From Gaeumannomyces sp. JS-464 (lineage: Eukaryota > Ascomycota > Sordariomycetes > Magnaporthales > Magnaporthaceae), in contig NGZR01000001.1 in the NCBI GenBank assembly GCA_002197995.1, positions 2,232,001 to 2,296,000 of the forward strand: a DNA stretch of 64,000 nucleotides, given 5' to 3'. Positions 34,535-46,060 of the stretch are shown piece after piece (within the stretch, counting starts at the first letter, position 1; each line of letters starts with the position of its first letter). The notes beneath the pieces were generated by a model. The model saw only the letters and a program-made list of their open reading frames with translations. It was not told the DNA's origin and ran no database searches. The position numbers and the translations under genes are program-made.

Positions 34535-36047
34535 GGCTGCTGCAGCTCCAGGAGGAAAGCAGCAAAAGGACAAACAGAAGCAGTAGCCAGTCTTGTGCAC
34601 CAGCGCGTGCGGGGGAGTCGTCCGGGTGTCGCGGAGTCGTTGGCGTTTTGCATTGCAACGGCAACGGCCGATGACGCTGCCCCCGCGCTGTAACGCTGAC
34701 CTGGCCTGGTGGGTCTCTGTGGTCTCTGTCTGTGGGTCTGCTCCCGTCCGGTGTGTCCACGCCGCGCGGCAGGTTGGGAAGGAGCTGTTGTTGGTCGCCA
34801 CGGTCACATTGATTCAACCGACGGTGCCCGCATCAAGAGCGCCGGTGTGGATTGCTGCTGTGGACGTCTTTACGCCTCTCTCAGGGTTGGCACGTTGGAC
34901 ATCAACGGAATCCTATGAAATCCTATTCAGCATCTGCTGAGATTTTCAAATATTATCATTGGAAGCCACGCGCAGATCACAATCGCGCTCACCGAAATTC
35001 ACATCCAAAACCAGCAACTTCGATGCCGAGGCACCCCTGCCTTGATCTGCTGCCAAGCGACGAACCAGGACGGTTCTCCGCAAGTTTTTATCGGCTCATG
35101 ACTTGATGCCCTCCCATCTTGGTCGTGATGTTTTTGAGATGGCGCACTACTAACCACCATGTAGCATACATGTTTCTGCCAACTCCAATGCTCATTCCCA
35201 GCTATAAAATCCCGCTCACTTAGGCCAACATCCTCTGGACATCATGATCTCGTGAAGCAGACATGAGAGAAGTCTAGGCCTCGCGTCGTGTGGAGTTGGT
35301 CGATGGCTGCACTTGGTGTGCCATGCGGGTATCGACACCGCAGCCACACAGGATCGCTCTTTCACTTTCACCTTCCGTCCATCATCGAGGAAAGTGCAAG
35401 AGACGAGAATTTCACCCTCAACCGGACATGACTTCCCATCTGTTCTTGGGACTAGGCGCGCTTGTCTCCACCGACTGGGGCCTCATTCACCTTGAATACG
35501 CCCCAGTCGCCATTGTAGAAGCCCAGTTCTATTGTGTCAGGTTTTACAATAGCAAGCCACCCACCGTTGTTCCTACCATGCCTCCCACTCCTCCTCATCT
35601 TCCTCTTTCTTACCGCCTGCCTTGGACCTACGATTCCCTCCTCACCCCGACACCACCGGCATCGCCAGGCCAGCTACTTCATCTTTTGCCATACCACATC
35701 TTCTAGTGGCTATTCCGCCTCGAGCATGGCAACTGGTGTTGTTACTGAGGCGTCGTCAAGGAGAGCATCTCCATAAAGCAGTCCATAGATTGGATTTCTG
35801 TCTCTCTTGTTCTTTTTACACTATCGATCCACGCATCCATTAATTCAAACCCGTCGCCCAACGAAGTCGTTCGTTTCTGCTGTCCTCAGCTGTTTCTTCG
35901 TTCCAAGGGCTTCGCAAATATCACCGGCTTCCTCGCAAGAAGAGCCGACACCATCGTTCTTCATATTCATCAGCTATCGCCCATCATTGCACTTTTTAAA
36001 CTTGCCTCGCTTCCGTCACTCCCGGGCGGCCGTTCGGCTCGGTCGAT
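34535..36047. promoter_or_regulatory. Divergent intergenic region, 1.5 kb
   Basis: This separates bet4 and the Ama1-like gene, both starting outward. Part of it should be the long leader of the Ama1-like gene. Open frames have no family resemblance. No repeat is evident. Confidence 0.45.
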
Positions 36048-38725
36048 ATGGCGTGTTGGCCATCAAAGCCTCCAGAGGAGTCCACGGATCTGATGGACCA
36101 GACAGACTCTTCGGGCATGGCTATGACAGACGGCGAATCACCCAGCCCTCAACTCTACCAAATCTCAGTGCGCCGGGGGTTCACTAGTCCCACGCCAAAT
36201 CGCCACCGACGCTGCGCGTCGCCCCCGTCGCCTACAGACTCTGGCTACGGTTCTAAGGCAGCCGGCACACCCCAGAACATCGACGAGAATAAGAACCTGG
36301 CCGAAGCTCTCTGCTCCTCACTGGCTGCCCACTCTTACGGTATCTACGATGGACCGAGCTGCAGCAGGAGTGGCGGTCGGAGTGACTCTGACGCAAGGGC
36401 TAGCGACGATGTTGACCTTTTCCCCGGCGCTAGCCCGCCGCCTATCCCAAAATATTCTACCCTGCCCGAGGCTTCGACCCCTGTCCGACCTTATGCTGGA
36501 GCGAATGTGTCCTTCTACCTCGAGCAGCCTATGATAAAGCAGGGGCGAGCCTCAGATGCATCCGCCTCGCGGAAAGGGGTTAGGGGCCCCCTGCGCTACC
36601 CAGACCGGTTCGTCCCGGTTCGAGACCCGTTCACCCCGAGCTCGGAGAAGTTCAAGACGACAAAGCCCATCGGTCAGATGTCCACGGCCGAGAGGCTGCT
36701 TCGGCACGAGCGCGAAACCCCTGACGCATTCTGCTTGCGCCCGCGCCGAAACGGTTCTATGGCCTTTGACCCTCGCAACCTCTCGACATCCGAGACGTAC
36801 GGCATCGTGCGAGAAGGCTTTAGAGCTGCCTTGGTCCCATTTACATGGCCTGAAGAATCACTCGCGAACACCAACCGTCACATTAGTGGCGGCTCAGTCT
36901 GGGCCGTCGGCGGCGTTGCTCCTGACGTCAATGGCGTCGGCATTGCCGTTGACGATGGCCGTGGAAACTTCACCTTGAGAGGCACCAACATCCGTTTCTT
37001 CTCGTGTGACTTCTTGGGTCCCGATCCCAAGACAGAGGAGGAAGCGGAGCGACACCAAGGAAGGCTGGCCGCGGCCCTCGAGATCGACCGCTCCCTGCGT
37101 GTCTTCGACTTTGACTTTGTCGGGTCCCCTTACAAGTCTTCAAAGAAGAAGGCGCCGAGGTGGGATAGAGTTTCCCCTCGAAAGACCTTTTGGAACGGGA
37201 CACAATGGGTCAATGATGCGAAGCCTTCGAGTATGTCTGCTAACTCCCGTTGTGACCATGTTTCTGTCCCGGTTTTGTTGACACTGGTGCAGAGGCTCCC
37301 GCCCCAGATGGCCTCACTCGAGTCCTACCTTCTTCGCCGTTCAGGGTACTCGATGCGCCACGGCTGCGAGACGACTTTTACTGCTCCGTCTTGGCGTACT
37401 CGCCTGCTTCCCACACTCTCGCAGTCGGCCTCGGCAGCACCCTCTACACCTGGTCGGAAGCGGCGGGCGTCAACACGCTGGACAACCAGTTCGAGATGAC
37501 CTACATCACATCAGTCGCCTTCTCTTCGTGCAACGGTGGTAAAGAGATTCTCGCGTACGGAACCTCGGGTAAAGCGGTGTCCCTAATAGCCCTGCACGAG
37601 AGAAGGCCTCGCATGGAGCTCCCGCAACCCGACCCCGTTGCGTGCGTCAGCTAGAAGCCGGTATGCACGATTCGGGCCTCGAGGAACCCACACAATCCTG
37701 GGCGTCAATGTCGAGACGGAGGATCTCCTCGTTGGCGATGAGCAGGGCAACATCTACTACTTCATCGTCGAATGGCCATTCGACTGGGAGGTGGCGAGAG
37801 ACAACTGGAAGGGAGAGGCAAGGGTCATCCACGTGTTCAGCGCGCACCGACAGCAGATCTGTGGAATCGCCTGGTCCAGGACGGGCAACATGTTCGCTTC
37901 AGGTGGCAACGACAACACCTGCTGTCTGTTCGACACTAGCGAGTCCTTGAATCGGCCCCACAACCCTATCGTGCGAGATAGGAATGGCGAGGAGATGGAC
38001 GCGACGGTCCCGTCCTTCGACCCGGAACATCTCGACCAGCCCGACGAAACGGATGACGAGGATGACGGAAGTGCCGTACGGCACCCGATTATTACCCATG
38101 GGCTGCTTTACGGGTTGGAGAGGCACCGATGGACGCACGGCGCTGCCGTCAAGGCCATCGCATTCTGCCCCTGGCAGGAGGGGCTCGTCGCGACAGGTGG
38201 TGGCTCTTACGACAGGTGCATCCACTTCTTTCTTCACGCAAGTTCCGGTGTAGCCCTCGCCACCATTGCTGTGGCCTCGCAGGTGACGGGCCTGATGTGG
38301 AGCACGACGCGGCGTGAGATAGCCGCCACCTTTGGCTATCCTCAGCCGGACCACCCATATCGCGTCGCTGTCTTTGCGTGGCCGAGTTGCAAACAGGTTG
38401 CCGCCATCCCCTGGGAGGGTAAGCACCGGGCCCTGTGCGCGATTCAATATCCAATGGAGCCACCGAAATCACCGATTCCGTGGAAGGCGAGATCCAAAGG
38501 GAGGAGGAAGGGACAGGCCGACGAGCTTCAAGACATGTTGTCGAGTGCCAACAGCAACCGCGGCGGGTGCGTCGTGGTCGCGGCTAGCGACGAAAAAGCG
38601 TCAAGTTTTACGAAGTTTGGCCCGCCAACAAGAAGACCGCCACCGGAGGCGTCGGAATGCTGGGCGGCAGTGACATACTCGAGTCGCTCGAAGGCATCAC
38701 CAAGAGGGGTGGTATTATTCGCTAA
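36048..38725 (+). CDS. ama1: Ama1-like WD40 activator of the anaphase-promoting complex
   Basis: A Cdc20/Cdh1/Ama1-family protein; Ama1 is the meiosis-specific APC/C activator of yeast. Exons are 36048-37230 and 37293-38725, about 870 residues. The C-box is DRFVPVR at residue 186. The Ama1-type stretches TERLL/DAFCLRPRR, SGGSVWAVGGVAPD and TFWNGTQWVND precede the WD40 propeller (VLDAPRLRDDFYCSVLAYSP onward). After repair of the last frameshift the protein ends KRGGIIR, the Ile-Arg tail used for APC/C docking. Three lesions are present: an in-frame TAG at 37652-37654 where family members have Trp (CVSWKP), a frameshift at about 37702 (one G too many) and another at about 38603 (one base short). 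The N-terminal 180 residues are disordered. Confidence 0.8.
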
Positions 38726-39384
38726 TAAGTGGCCGGTGATGCTACGAAGTATGATTTTTTTTTTCATTGTTACCCATTTTCTTTCAACCCAACAAAGAAA
38801 GTCGTCCGTCAACGCGAGGGTGCACAGGCTGGCGAAGGACCTTTTCACATGTTACCTCGGGGAACAAGCAAGACATATTGGCACGCCGGTAATCTTTGGG
38901 AACCGGCGCCTTGCAGTGGCCCCCTCTCACTTTGGTTCGGAATAATAAGTTCGGTAGAGCTGGGGCTGCTCGTGCTGCCACAGAGTTGGCGCTTGCTTAT
39001 GGACGCAACAAGAGATGACACAGGAAATGGATCGGGAGAAGGGACGGAGGGGATAAAAGTCCTACTCTTCGCAAACGCAACAGGCACCATAGAGTACAGA
39101 TTGATCAGTTCAATAGAACAAATATTGACTAGACGGGAGCCTCAGGGGGGTTAGCAGGACGCGCAGTGCAGCAGCGTTTTCACAACAAAGTCGATTGGCA
39201 AGAAACACACAGCGTTTACATGTAATAGTTGTATAAAGAAAAGGGCATGCCGCGAGCGGGAGATGAGAATACCAGGAACTATTTCTAGGATTGAGTCTAG
39301 AAACGACCCTGTGATAGGTAGCACAACACAACACCGTGGAATACTCATGCAGTCTCAGCCTCGACCCACCCGCCAGCCTAAGAC
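38726..39384. other. Intergenic region at island edge
   Basis: About 660 bases with a short poly-T (38755-38763). No gene supported. Confidence 0.4.
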
Positions 39385-39811
39385 CTACGAGGCGCCCAGC
39401 AGAGTCGTTCCATCGGCACGTACGCCGATTTCCTCGGCGTCCCGGAGGATATCGTCAATGTAATCACCTGCGCCCGACAAGTGCAGGATGTGGGCAATGG
39501 CGCGGTGGATGGGAGAAGACGAGGAGAAGGTGGGTCAATACTACGATTCTCGGCGAGGTAGAGAGTGCGAGTGATGGGCATTTGGAAGTGCGCACGGACA
39601 AGCGTGTGATGGCGTCGATGCCATAGGTGTGCGGCAGCGCCTCGTCGCCGGTATGCTCGAAGAAGGTCTGAAAGGCACCGAAGGCACGATGGTGCTCGAG
39701 GGTAAGAGTGATGGCGTTCTGCGGCCGATCAATGTCGGTGCCTTGAATTAGATGGACAATACCAATGTCAAACATGTTGAGAATGTCCAGGGCAGCGTGT
39801 CTGGAAGGGCT
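39385..39811 (-). pseudogene. C-terminal remnant of a fungal HNH-nuclease-type gene
   Basis: The minus strand shows the tail of a common fungal HNH-nuclease-domain family. An exon starts after a TTTTAG acceptor at 39812 with HAALDILNMFDIGIVHLIQG, then RPQNAITLTLEHHRAFGAFQ and LPHTYGIDAI. In a shifted frame follow MPITRTLYLAENRSIDPPSP and, after another shift, AIAHILHLSGAGDYIDDIL and VRADGTTLLGAS, ending at a TAG. Two single-base losses separate the three frames. No upstream exons follow beyond 39812, where the opposite-strand kinase gene begins, so the HNH motif itself and the N-terminus are absent. Confidence 0.55.
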
Positions 39812-39908
39812 CTAAAAGTAGAATTAAGTTAGTTCCCTACCCATTTGAGTATTTAATCGAGTATTCAAAGGGTATTACAAGGGAAGCCTCAGGTAGGCGT
39901 CCGTACCA

Positions 39909-40784
39909 ATGGAGAATCCCGAGAGGCTTTGGTCAGCGAATGCGGAAGGATGTGGGCAACTTCCAGATGGGCGATGCCTTACCTCAGCTATCGTGCTGCT
40001 AGAAAACGATGGCGCCCCGAGAACAATCTCACAGAACGACACGTACCAGTGTACCGAGTCTTTTATTTCTGACCGGCCTACCTTTCACGAACGCAGCTTT
40101 CTTAGCCACCCCAATGCGGCTTGGGAAAAAGACCAATGCGAGGCCGAATTGGCCGTGAAGACAGCTCTCCGAACACTCTCTCACCGGTTTATACGCCGCG
40201 AATCCCGTACAGGGCCATTCATCCTCCAACATACGGACCTGCACGGGGGGAATGTTTTCGTCGACGACGAATGGAACGTTACTTGCATAATTGACCTCGA
40301 ATGGCTATGCGCGTTGCCGGCGGAGTCGATGCGTTTGCCGTACTGGTTTACAGGCCGTGGAGTTGACGAGCTAACTGAGGAGCACCTGACTGCTTTCGAT
40401 AAAATCCGGCAAGAGTTCATGTTGGCTTTTGAAGCAGAGGAACGGAAAATCACGACGTGCTTGCCGCTGTCGCAGATCATGCGAGAATCATGGGAATCTG
40501 GCGGGACGTGGTTCTGGCTCGCTAGCGGTTCTCTCAACGCTGCCTACATGCTAGTTTATGACCACCTTCTACCCAAGTTCACCGAGGAGAACAGGAAGTT
40601 TAGGGAACTGATCCATCAGCTCTTCTGCCCAGGATCTGGCAAGATAGTTCAGGCGAAAATGGACGACTATAGGGCATACGACGAGGAACTCCGGAAGATG
40701 TTCGGCAAGCCGCCTCGCCCAGCGCCAACCGAGGGCCCAGCACCGACCGCTGAGGCGGAGCAGTTGGTGGTCGCCGATGTATAG
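39909..40784 (+). pseudogene. APH-type kinase, N-terminus missing
   Basis: The 291-residue frame matches the C-terminal half of fungal APH kinases that are usually near 450-550 residues. It begins near ENDGAPRTISQNDTYQC, with the catalytic loop HTDLHGGN (108-115) and metal-binding DLEW (129-132), then LPYWFTGRGVDELTEEHL. The ATP-binding N-lobe is not recognisable upstream within 500 bases; instead the opposite-strand HNH remnant is there. The first 30 residues look frame-scrambled. It could be read as a short intact gene, but the missing lobe argues for a remnant. Confidence 0.55.
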
Positions 40785-41260
40785 GCCATTCTTTGCAACG
40801 CAACGGTGGCTATGCAGAGGTTTGTATATAATAAACAACCATATTCCATTCACATATCTCGCAGTCAATGGCGTCGCCATCCTCCCCCTCCTCATGGTCC
40901 TCCTCGTCGCCATTGACGTTGACGTTGTTGTCCAGCCTCGCGCTGCCCTCGACGCTGTCATCGATCCCGAGTGAGTCCGCCGCACTTCCTCGGCGAGTCC
41001 CGACAGGGCATGCACGGAGGTCTATAGACACCCAATGTAAGGAATTGTTTTGCTCCTGTGGCGACCTTGTCCAAAAGGCTAAGCGGCCGCGGGCTGTTGG
41101 TGTGGCTCACTTGTGATTATGATTGGCCCGTGTTGAAGTCCAGAGATTTGGTCGCAGCAACCTACAACAACGCCGCCAATCGGGGCACGTCGAAACAAAA
41201 TCGCACCGGCAGCGCTCCCGCGCAGCATATCAGATTCATTGTCACTCCTTTATTGCAGCA
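40785..41260. promoter_or_regulatory. Gap upstream of PDDEXK_12 gene
   Basis: 476 bases between two genes on the plus strand. No domain-bearing frame is seen. The promoter of the 41.3 kb gene must be here. Confidence 0.4.
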
Positions 41261-42784
41261 ATGTCGTATGTATGCTGTCCTCCGGGCGCGTCCCAAAAAT
41301 GCCTGAGCTGTCGAATTGGTGGCTGGCTCGATGCGGCTGCTTCTAGCCCACCCGGGGACGAGGAGACACCCGTTATGGCCGCCACGCCCGCATCCTCAGT
41401 ATCGCGCTCGGCCTCGCCCTCAAAGCGTCGCCGCGTGGAGAGCATCGCCGACGACGTCGAGGCCGAGACAGTCCAGGGTGTCTTTCCCACTCCCCAGCCC
41501 CCGCGCCGAGCCGAACAGACTCCGGCCTTCCGGGACCCCCTGATCTCCGACGTGTCTCCTCCCCACATTCCGAACTCGCATCCGAGCGACGGTACAAGCC
41601 AGAGCCGCGGCCGTGCAGAATCTGGTGTCGGCAGGAGTAGGCCGCAGAAAAAGGGGTCCGTAAACCCGCTTAAACAAGCCGTCGACCTGAGTTCGCTCCT
41701 CAAGCGAGTCAACCCAAACATGCCTCTATCGGTCCCCAAGGAGCAACTCCCAAGCGGCATGCTGGACATTTACACCCAAATCAAAAGCGCTGTGGTTTAC
41801 CAGGAGTCGTTCGTACCCATCGGTGCAAAGGGCGCGATCGACGAAATGCTGCAAAAGTCGACCATTGGCAGAAAAACATGGCCGCAGAGATGGTTCCGGC
41901 ACGACGGAACAAACGCCGACGCGGCGGCAGCTGAGAGGGAGCTGGGGGCACTCCGAAGGATACAGAGGAAGGCTGCAACTTGTACGGCCAAGCAGCTCTC
42001 CGAAGCGGCGTGGAATCTAGAAGTCCACGGCCCGCTGCTTGAGCTCGCTGCGGCGTCGCATCCAGACGTCGAGCGCGTGTTGGTAACGACGGCTGGCATC
42101 GCGCCCAAGTGGCTCCCTCCCATGCGCACCTCCCTGCGCGCCAACATGCTGACAGCCAACGTCGCCTCGGCCGTTTCCGCCACCACCTCAACACCCTCTA
42201 TTTCACCTGCCTCTACTGGTTCGTCTGCCACGTCCGTGACCGGGCTGGACAAGCCGAGCGAAGATCCTGTGGCGGCTGGGAAAATGGTCGACTTCGCGTT
42301 CGTCGTGGCCACCGATGACACGCCTTTGTGGACCACCCTCGAGGACCACCTCTACGCCCTCCCTGCTTCCAAGCGCTCTGTCAACCACAGCATGTACGGC
42401 GGTTTGATCCACGACCCCATGGGCGTCAGCATCGAAACCAAGGCGACGGCTGGGATGGGAGACGGAAGCCTGAAGCTCTGTTTGTGGAACGCAGCTTGGT
42501 TCGGCAGGGCTGAGCACTGGTCGTACTCGTGCCATCCAGATTGCAGACGCGGGCCCATCCAGAAGATGGAGGCTGTCCCGACCATCTCGGTGGTTGGGAA
42601 CGAGTGGACTCTTTTCTTTGTCTGCGACAGGGGCACGTATTTCGACCTGGTCGGTGCTGCGATGGGCAGCACGAAGGAACTCGTTGGCCCGTACAAGCTT
42701 CTCGCTTCGCTGCGGGCAGTGGTGGCCTGGGTTGATGAAGACTTCCGTGCGTGGTTTCATCAGGTGTTCCATCTCGCCTCCTAG
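41261..42784 (+). CDS. PD-(D/E)XK nuclease-like protein (PDDEXK_12 family)
   Basis: A single intact exon of 507 residues of the fungal PDDEXK_12 (PF20516) type. The N-terminus has the family IGGWLDAA then a Ser/Pro-rich stretch with SPSKRRRVES, a likely nuclear signal. The C-terminal domain carries the putative active-site pattern: Asp in KMVDFAFVVA, then VNHSMYGGLIHDPMGVSIET and ETK (ExK), followed by LKLCLWNAAWFGRAEHW. The ATG at 41261 is the first in frame; the open frame extends upstream without another ATG. The biological role is unknown; the family is scattered and copy-number variable in fungi. It sits among broken kinase and HNH genes and is the only undamaged member of the island. 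Confidence 0.72.
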   Translation: MSYVCCPPGASQKCLSCRIGGWLDAAASSPPGDEETPVMAATPASSVSRSASPSKRRRVESIADDVEAETVQGVFPTPQPPRRAEQTPAFRDPLISDVSPPHIPNSHPSDGTSQSRGRAESGVGRSRPQKKGSVNPLKQAVDLSSLLKRVNPNMPLSVPKEQLPSGMLDIYTQIKSAVVYQESFVPIGAKGAIDEMLQKSTIGRKTWPQRWFRHDGTNADAAAAERELGALRRIQRKAATCTAKQLSEAAWNLEVHGPLLELAAASHPDVERVLVTTAGIAPKWLPPMRTSLRANMLTANVASAVSATTSTPSISPASTGSSATSVTGLDKPSEDPVAAGKMVDFAFVVATDDTPLWTTLEDHLYALPASKRSVNHSMYGGLIHDPMGVSIETKATAGMGDGSLKLCLWNAAWFGRAEHWSYSCHPDCRRGPIQKMEAVPTISVVGNEWTLFFVCDRGTYFDLVGAAMGSTKELVGPYKLLASLRAVVAWVDEDFRAWFHQVFHLAS

Positions 42785-42818
42785 GTAAATTCGACAGGCG
42801 CGCGGCTGGGCGGTCTGG

Positions 42819-43585
42819 GTGCCTGGGCTCGCGGACATCTCCCGGCTGCGGCTGTTGCCAACTACGCCGAGGCGGAAGCACGCTCCCCCAGGCCATTGGG
42901 TTCTCCTTCACGCCCAGGCTTTGAGCTCCAGCTCCGCTTCCGATAACCCCATTGGGTTCTCGTACCCGGTCTTGACGCGGATTGATGGAAGGGAGCTAGA
43001 ATGGACATCCGCCCTGCCGGCGCGGCCAGACGTCCGAGACAAAATCCTCCGCCAGATGACCGGCGTTTCGTTGGAGCTGGCCTTCCGCGCTTGCGCAGGG
43101 GAGAAGGGCGAGATTCTCAAGCGCTTCCCTTGAAGAACTGCGGCCCAGCAGCGTTTGTGTAGGGCCGGCGCTCGTGATCGACCTCATCGGCCGCGGGATC
43201 CTGCGCGTCATCCAGGAAAGGTCCCCGAGCAGAGCTCCACAGAACAGCATCGTAGGCGGCGAGAACAAGATCAAAGGGGTTTGATTTCTTGTCCAGTTGC
43301 GCTAGCAGAGGATGGGGACTCCTACTAACCGGACCACAAGATCATCGACTGGGGCCTCACAAGGCGTCTTCCAGGACTGCTATGACCACCTTGTCGGCAC
43401 GGGAGAATGCTTTGGAGGGAGGACCTACAAACAATGGGGTGGAAGCTCAGTCGAGGGCATCGAGCGACTTGACCACGTTTGTCAGTAGCGAGAACTTGTT
43501 GAAGACCCCCGCACTTGCTGCATTGTTTGAAAAAAGTACATTCAATGTGAATGGTCGTAACATTCGCAACATTGTGCGGCGTTGA
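42819..43585 (+). pseudogene. Degenerate coding remnant, kinase-like C-terminus possible
   Basis: Protein-like segments appear in successive frames on the plus strand: NPIGFSYPVLTRIDGRELEW and VRDKILRQMTGVSLELAF (to 43133), then LEELRPSSVCVGPALVIDLI and IVGGENKIKG (about 43120-43275), then DHKIIDWGLTRRLPG (about 43330-43375) and a tail to the stop at 43585. No ATG opens the first frame. IIDWGL resembles the metal-binding DWG of APH kinases, but the rest is not recognised. I treat it as a broken gene of uncertain family. Confidence 0.4.
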
Positions 43586-43657
43586 CCTTATGGCCCGGCG
43601 ATCGGACGTCGACCAGATGGGACAATTTAAAACTTGCATTTCTCCAACGGCGCCACC

Positions 43658-44846
43658 ATGAGCTTTCGTGACGACCAGCCAACCTTGCCGGATGGTAGCG
43701 ATTACGACGGCCTGAAGCTGTTGTCTCTGGTCCGGAGCGGCAAGAACCCCTTCCACGGAGCGTGGGACATGAACCTGCTCATCCAGGAGATTGAGGAGAA
43801 TGTCGGCGCCCAAGTGGCCGACATCCCGGCCATTCACAAGGGCTCCAACAACTGCGTGCGCTCATCCCTAATATCTTATTTGGATCTACTGAAGCCTGAA
43901 GCTAATGGTTCCTTGGGTTCCCAGGTCTTCCGTATCGAGCTGTCGAACGGCAGCGACGTCGTAGCGCGCTTGGCCTGTGGCGATGTCAATATGCCCGGCT
44001 TTGACGGCTTCCCCGTCGATGTGCAAGTCGACGAGGTCAAGTTCGAGGCGGCGGCCTACAGCTGCTGCGCTCAGAGCCCACCATCCTGGCCTCCCGCCTG
44101 CTCTACCACCGCGCCCCGGTGCTGCGGCCCGGGCCCAGGGTCGAGGCCCTGCGGGACACCGTGGGCTGCCGCTTGTTCCTGTTTGAAAAGGCAGAGGGGG
44201 TGACAATACAGGCCTTGGCCTACAAGAGAAGGTGTGTATCCAAGTGCTTTTTTCGAGTCCTCGGTTTCGGTTCCGGACGCTTTGTGCAAACGACACAATC
44301 ATTCTCACTAACCTATGTCCAGGATGACCTCCTGACCCAATCCGCCCGGATCCGCATCACGCCCGACGGCCAGGATTCGCTGGGCCGTCTCGTTCTGGAG
44401 CATGGCGACTTTGGCATACACAAATGACGATAACGACGGACGCAGCAACCGGCGGGCCGGTTATGACGTCCCTGCTCGACTGGAAAACGGGACACGTCGT
44501 GCCGGCCATCCTGTCCGATCCGTTGACGGCGGTGACTGTCGACCTGGTGACGGATGAGGAAGCCGCCCCTGCGGTCGCCCGCGTGGACGAAGACGACACT
44601 CCCAGAGAGGGGGAAGAGTATCCGGCGTGGGCAAGGCAGTACATAAAGGTATCTCTTTTTTCAAAAATCCACCGTGACATGAAAACTTACTTACCTTCCA
44701 CTCCCTTCGCCCAGGTTCTCGTTGACGAGGCGCCTGATTGCGAGCCTGTGATTAGGGAGGGGAGAGACGCGCGCCACATCTGGTTTGCGCTGCGAGACTG
44801 GCGAGGTGAGGATCCGGAGGGATATTTCGGTAACTTAGGGGCTTAG
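43658..44846 (+). pseudogene. APH-type kinase with internal deletion
   Basis: The start GCCACCATG has an ideal context. N-lobe features are GAWDMNLLIQEIEENVGAQV and IHKGSNN, then an in-frame 69-base intron (43856-43924) and FRIELSNGSDVVARLACGDV. After a frameshift near 44061 comes LASRLLYHRAPVLRPGPRVE. A second intron (about 44232-44321) leads to LLTQSARIR. The next recognisable piece is the catalytic loop LEHGDFGIHK/N (about 44396), so about 100 residues of the usual central region are missing. After another shift follow LLDWKTGHVVPAILSDPLTA and IWFALRDWRGEDPEGYFGNL. The frame ends at TAG (44844-44846) where relatives have Trp, and open frame continues beyond it. Confidence 0.6.
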
Positions 44847-46060
44847 GCCGAAGAGCGGATGGAGGAGCTCGGTCGAGCGGCTCGTCAAAGCGTACCACAG
44901 CCGGGTTGCACGGGACGGCTGGACGAGCTGTCCAAGCTGAATGCACTCCCATGGGAAGCCGATATGGGGGAGAAGGGGGAGGGTTTCATGGTGGCGTTTA
45001 GGCCCGGGCATCGTAGACGCTAAAGCCAGAGTGCCGGGGAACGTGCCTTACGGAACCCGACCGTCGTCACGGAACAGGGCTGCCCTCGTCGATAGCATGG
45101 GTAATGGAGACTCGGGGCAGAGGACAGACGACCCTGTGGGACATCTCAAGTGCGAGCATGGGTAAATGTAGCTCCTGATCAAATGCGGCAGCGTGGATTC
45201 AGGGGTCCAGGAGGCAGCCGGGCCGCCAAATGGTGACGGAGGTCTTTGGGCGCCTCCCCTTCGACCGTCCGAGTCACCGTAATGTATTCGCTCAAGCCGC
45301 TGCGCTCCGAACGTCGGCGTTTCCCGAGAATCGGGCAGTCCGCCCACCGTTATCCGCATCCCCAAGACTTGTTTACCAAGCTCCGGCCTTGGGCTCCACA
45401 GAGTGGGACTCTCTGAATGTGCTTGGACGAGGGGCACGTAGTCCGTTCGAGAAACAGGTTGGGTTTCGTATGAGCTCGCTGCCCGACGCGATAAGCGGGA
45501 GCTGCAGCGCAAGACGTCTCTTCCTGGGCTCGGCGGGCGACTTGGGCACCGGACCGGCGAGCCCGGCACTCTCTCGCTGCCGACTGTTGGCGTGATTAAT
45601 GTCCAAGAGTCAGTGACAAAAAAAAGCGCAGTCTCGGTTCCCCACGCATCGTCGCGAGATGCGTGCCGGGGCTGATAGTAGTGGTATTGTTCATGGATTA
45701 GCCAGCAGCACGGCCTTTAGAAACAGTATGCGAACAGACGCATTCATAACAGAGAGATGTATATCTAGGCGCCATCGATCGGAGATTGTAAAGAAGGAAA
45801 AAAGAGATAAAAATAAAAGAGGTAAGGAAATCAGTAACAAAGCTCGTGGTAACGGAGGCTGTCCTGGCCTGGAGCTATGAAAACGCCGACCCATGCAGGT
45901 TGTACCCGAAAAGCGCAAAGTATTGAGACAATAAGGGAAGAAAAAAGGAGACAGGAGGAGCCTCGGAGTATATAGCGGAATGACGCAACACAAACAAAAG
46001 CAAAAAACCAACACGACTGTTTTTCTCTCTCCCTCCACCTCTCTCTCGGTCTCGGACCGA
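44847..46060. other. Intergenic region, 1.2 kb
   Basis: The first 100 bases continue the tail of the kinase remnant in frame. The rest has GC-rich chance frames only. No repeat or RNA gene is recognised. Confidence 0.4.

Noticed and set aside
39385..44846. Reading the island as a bacterial-type toxin-antitoxin or defence operon
   Set aside because: Members are on both strands, mostly broken, with introns, and belong to fungal families; no operon-like spacing.
45048..45595. Opposed open frames downstream of the kinase remnant
   Set aside because: Neither strand shows a domain, start context or splice sites.
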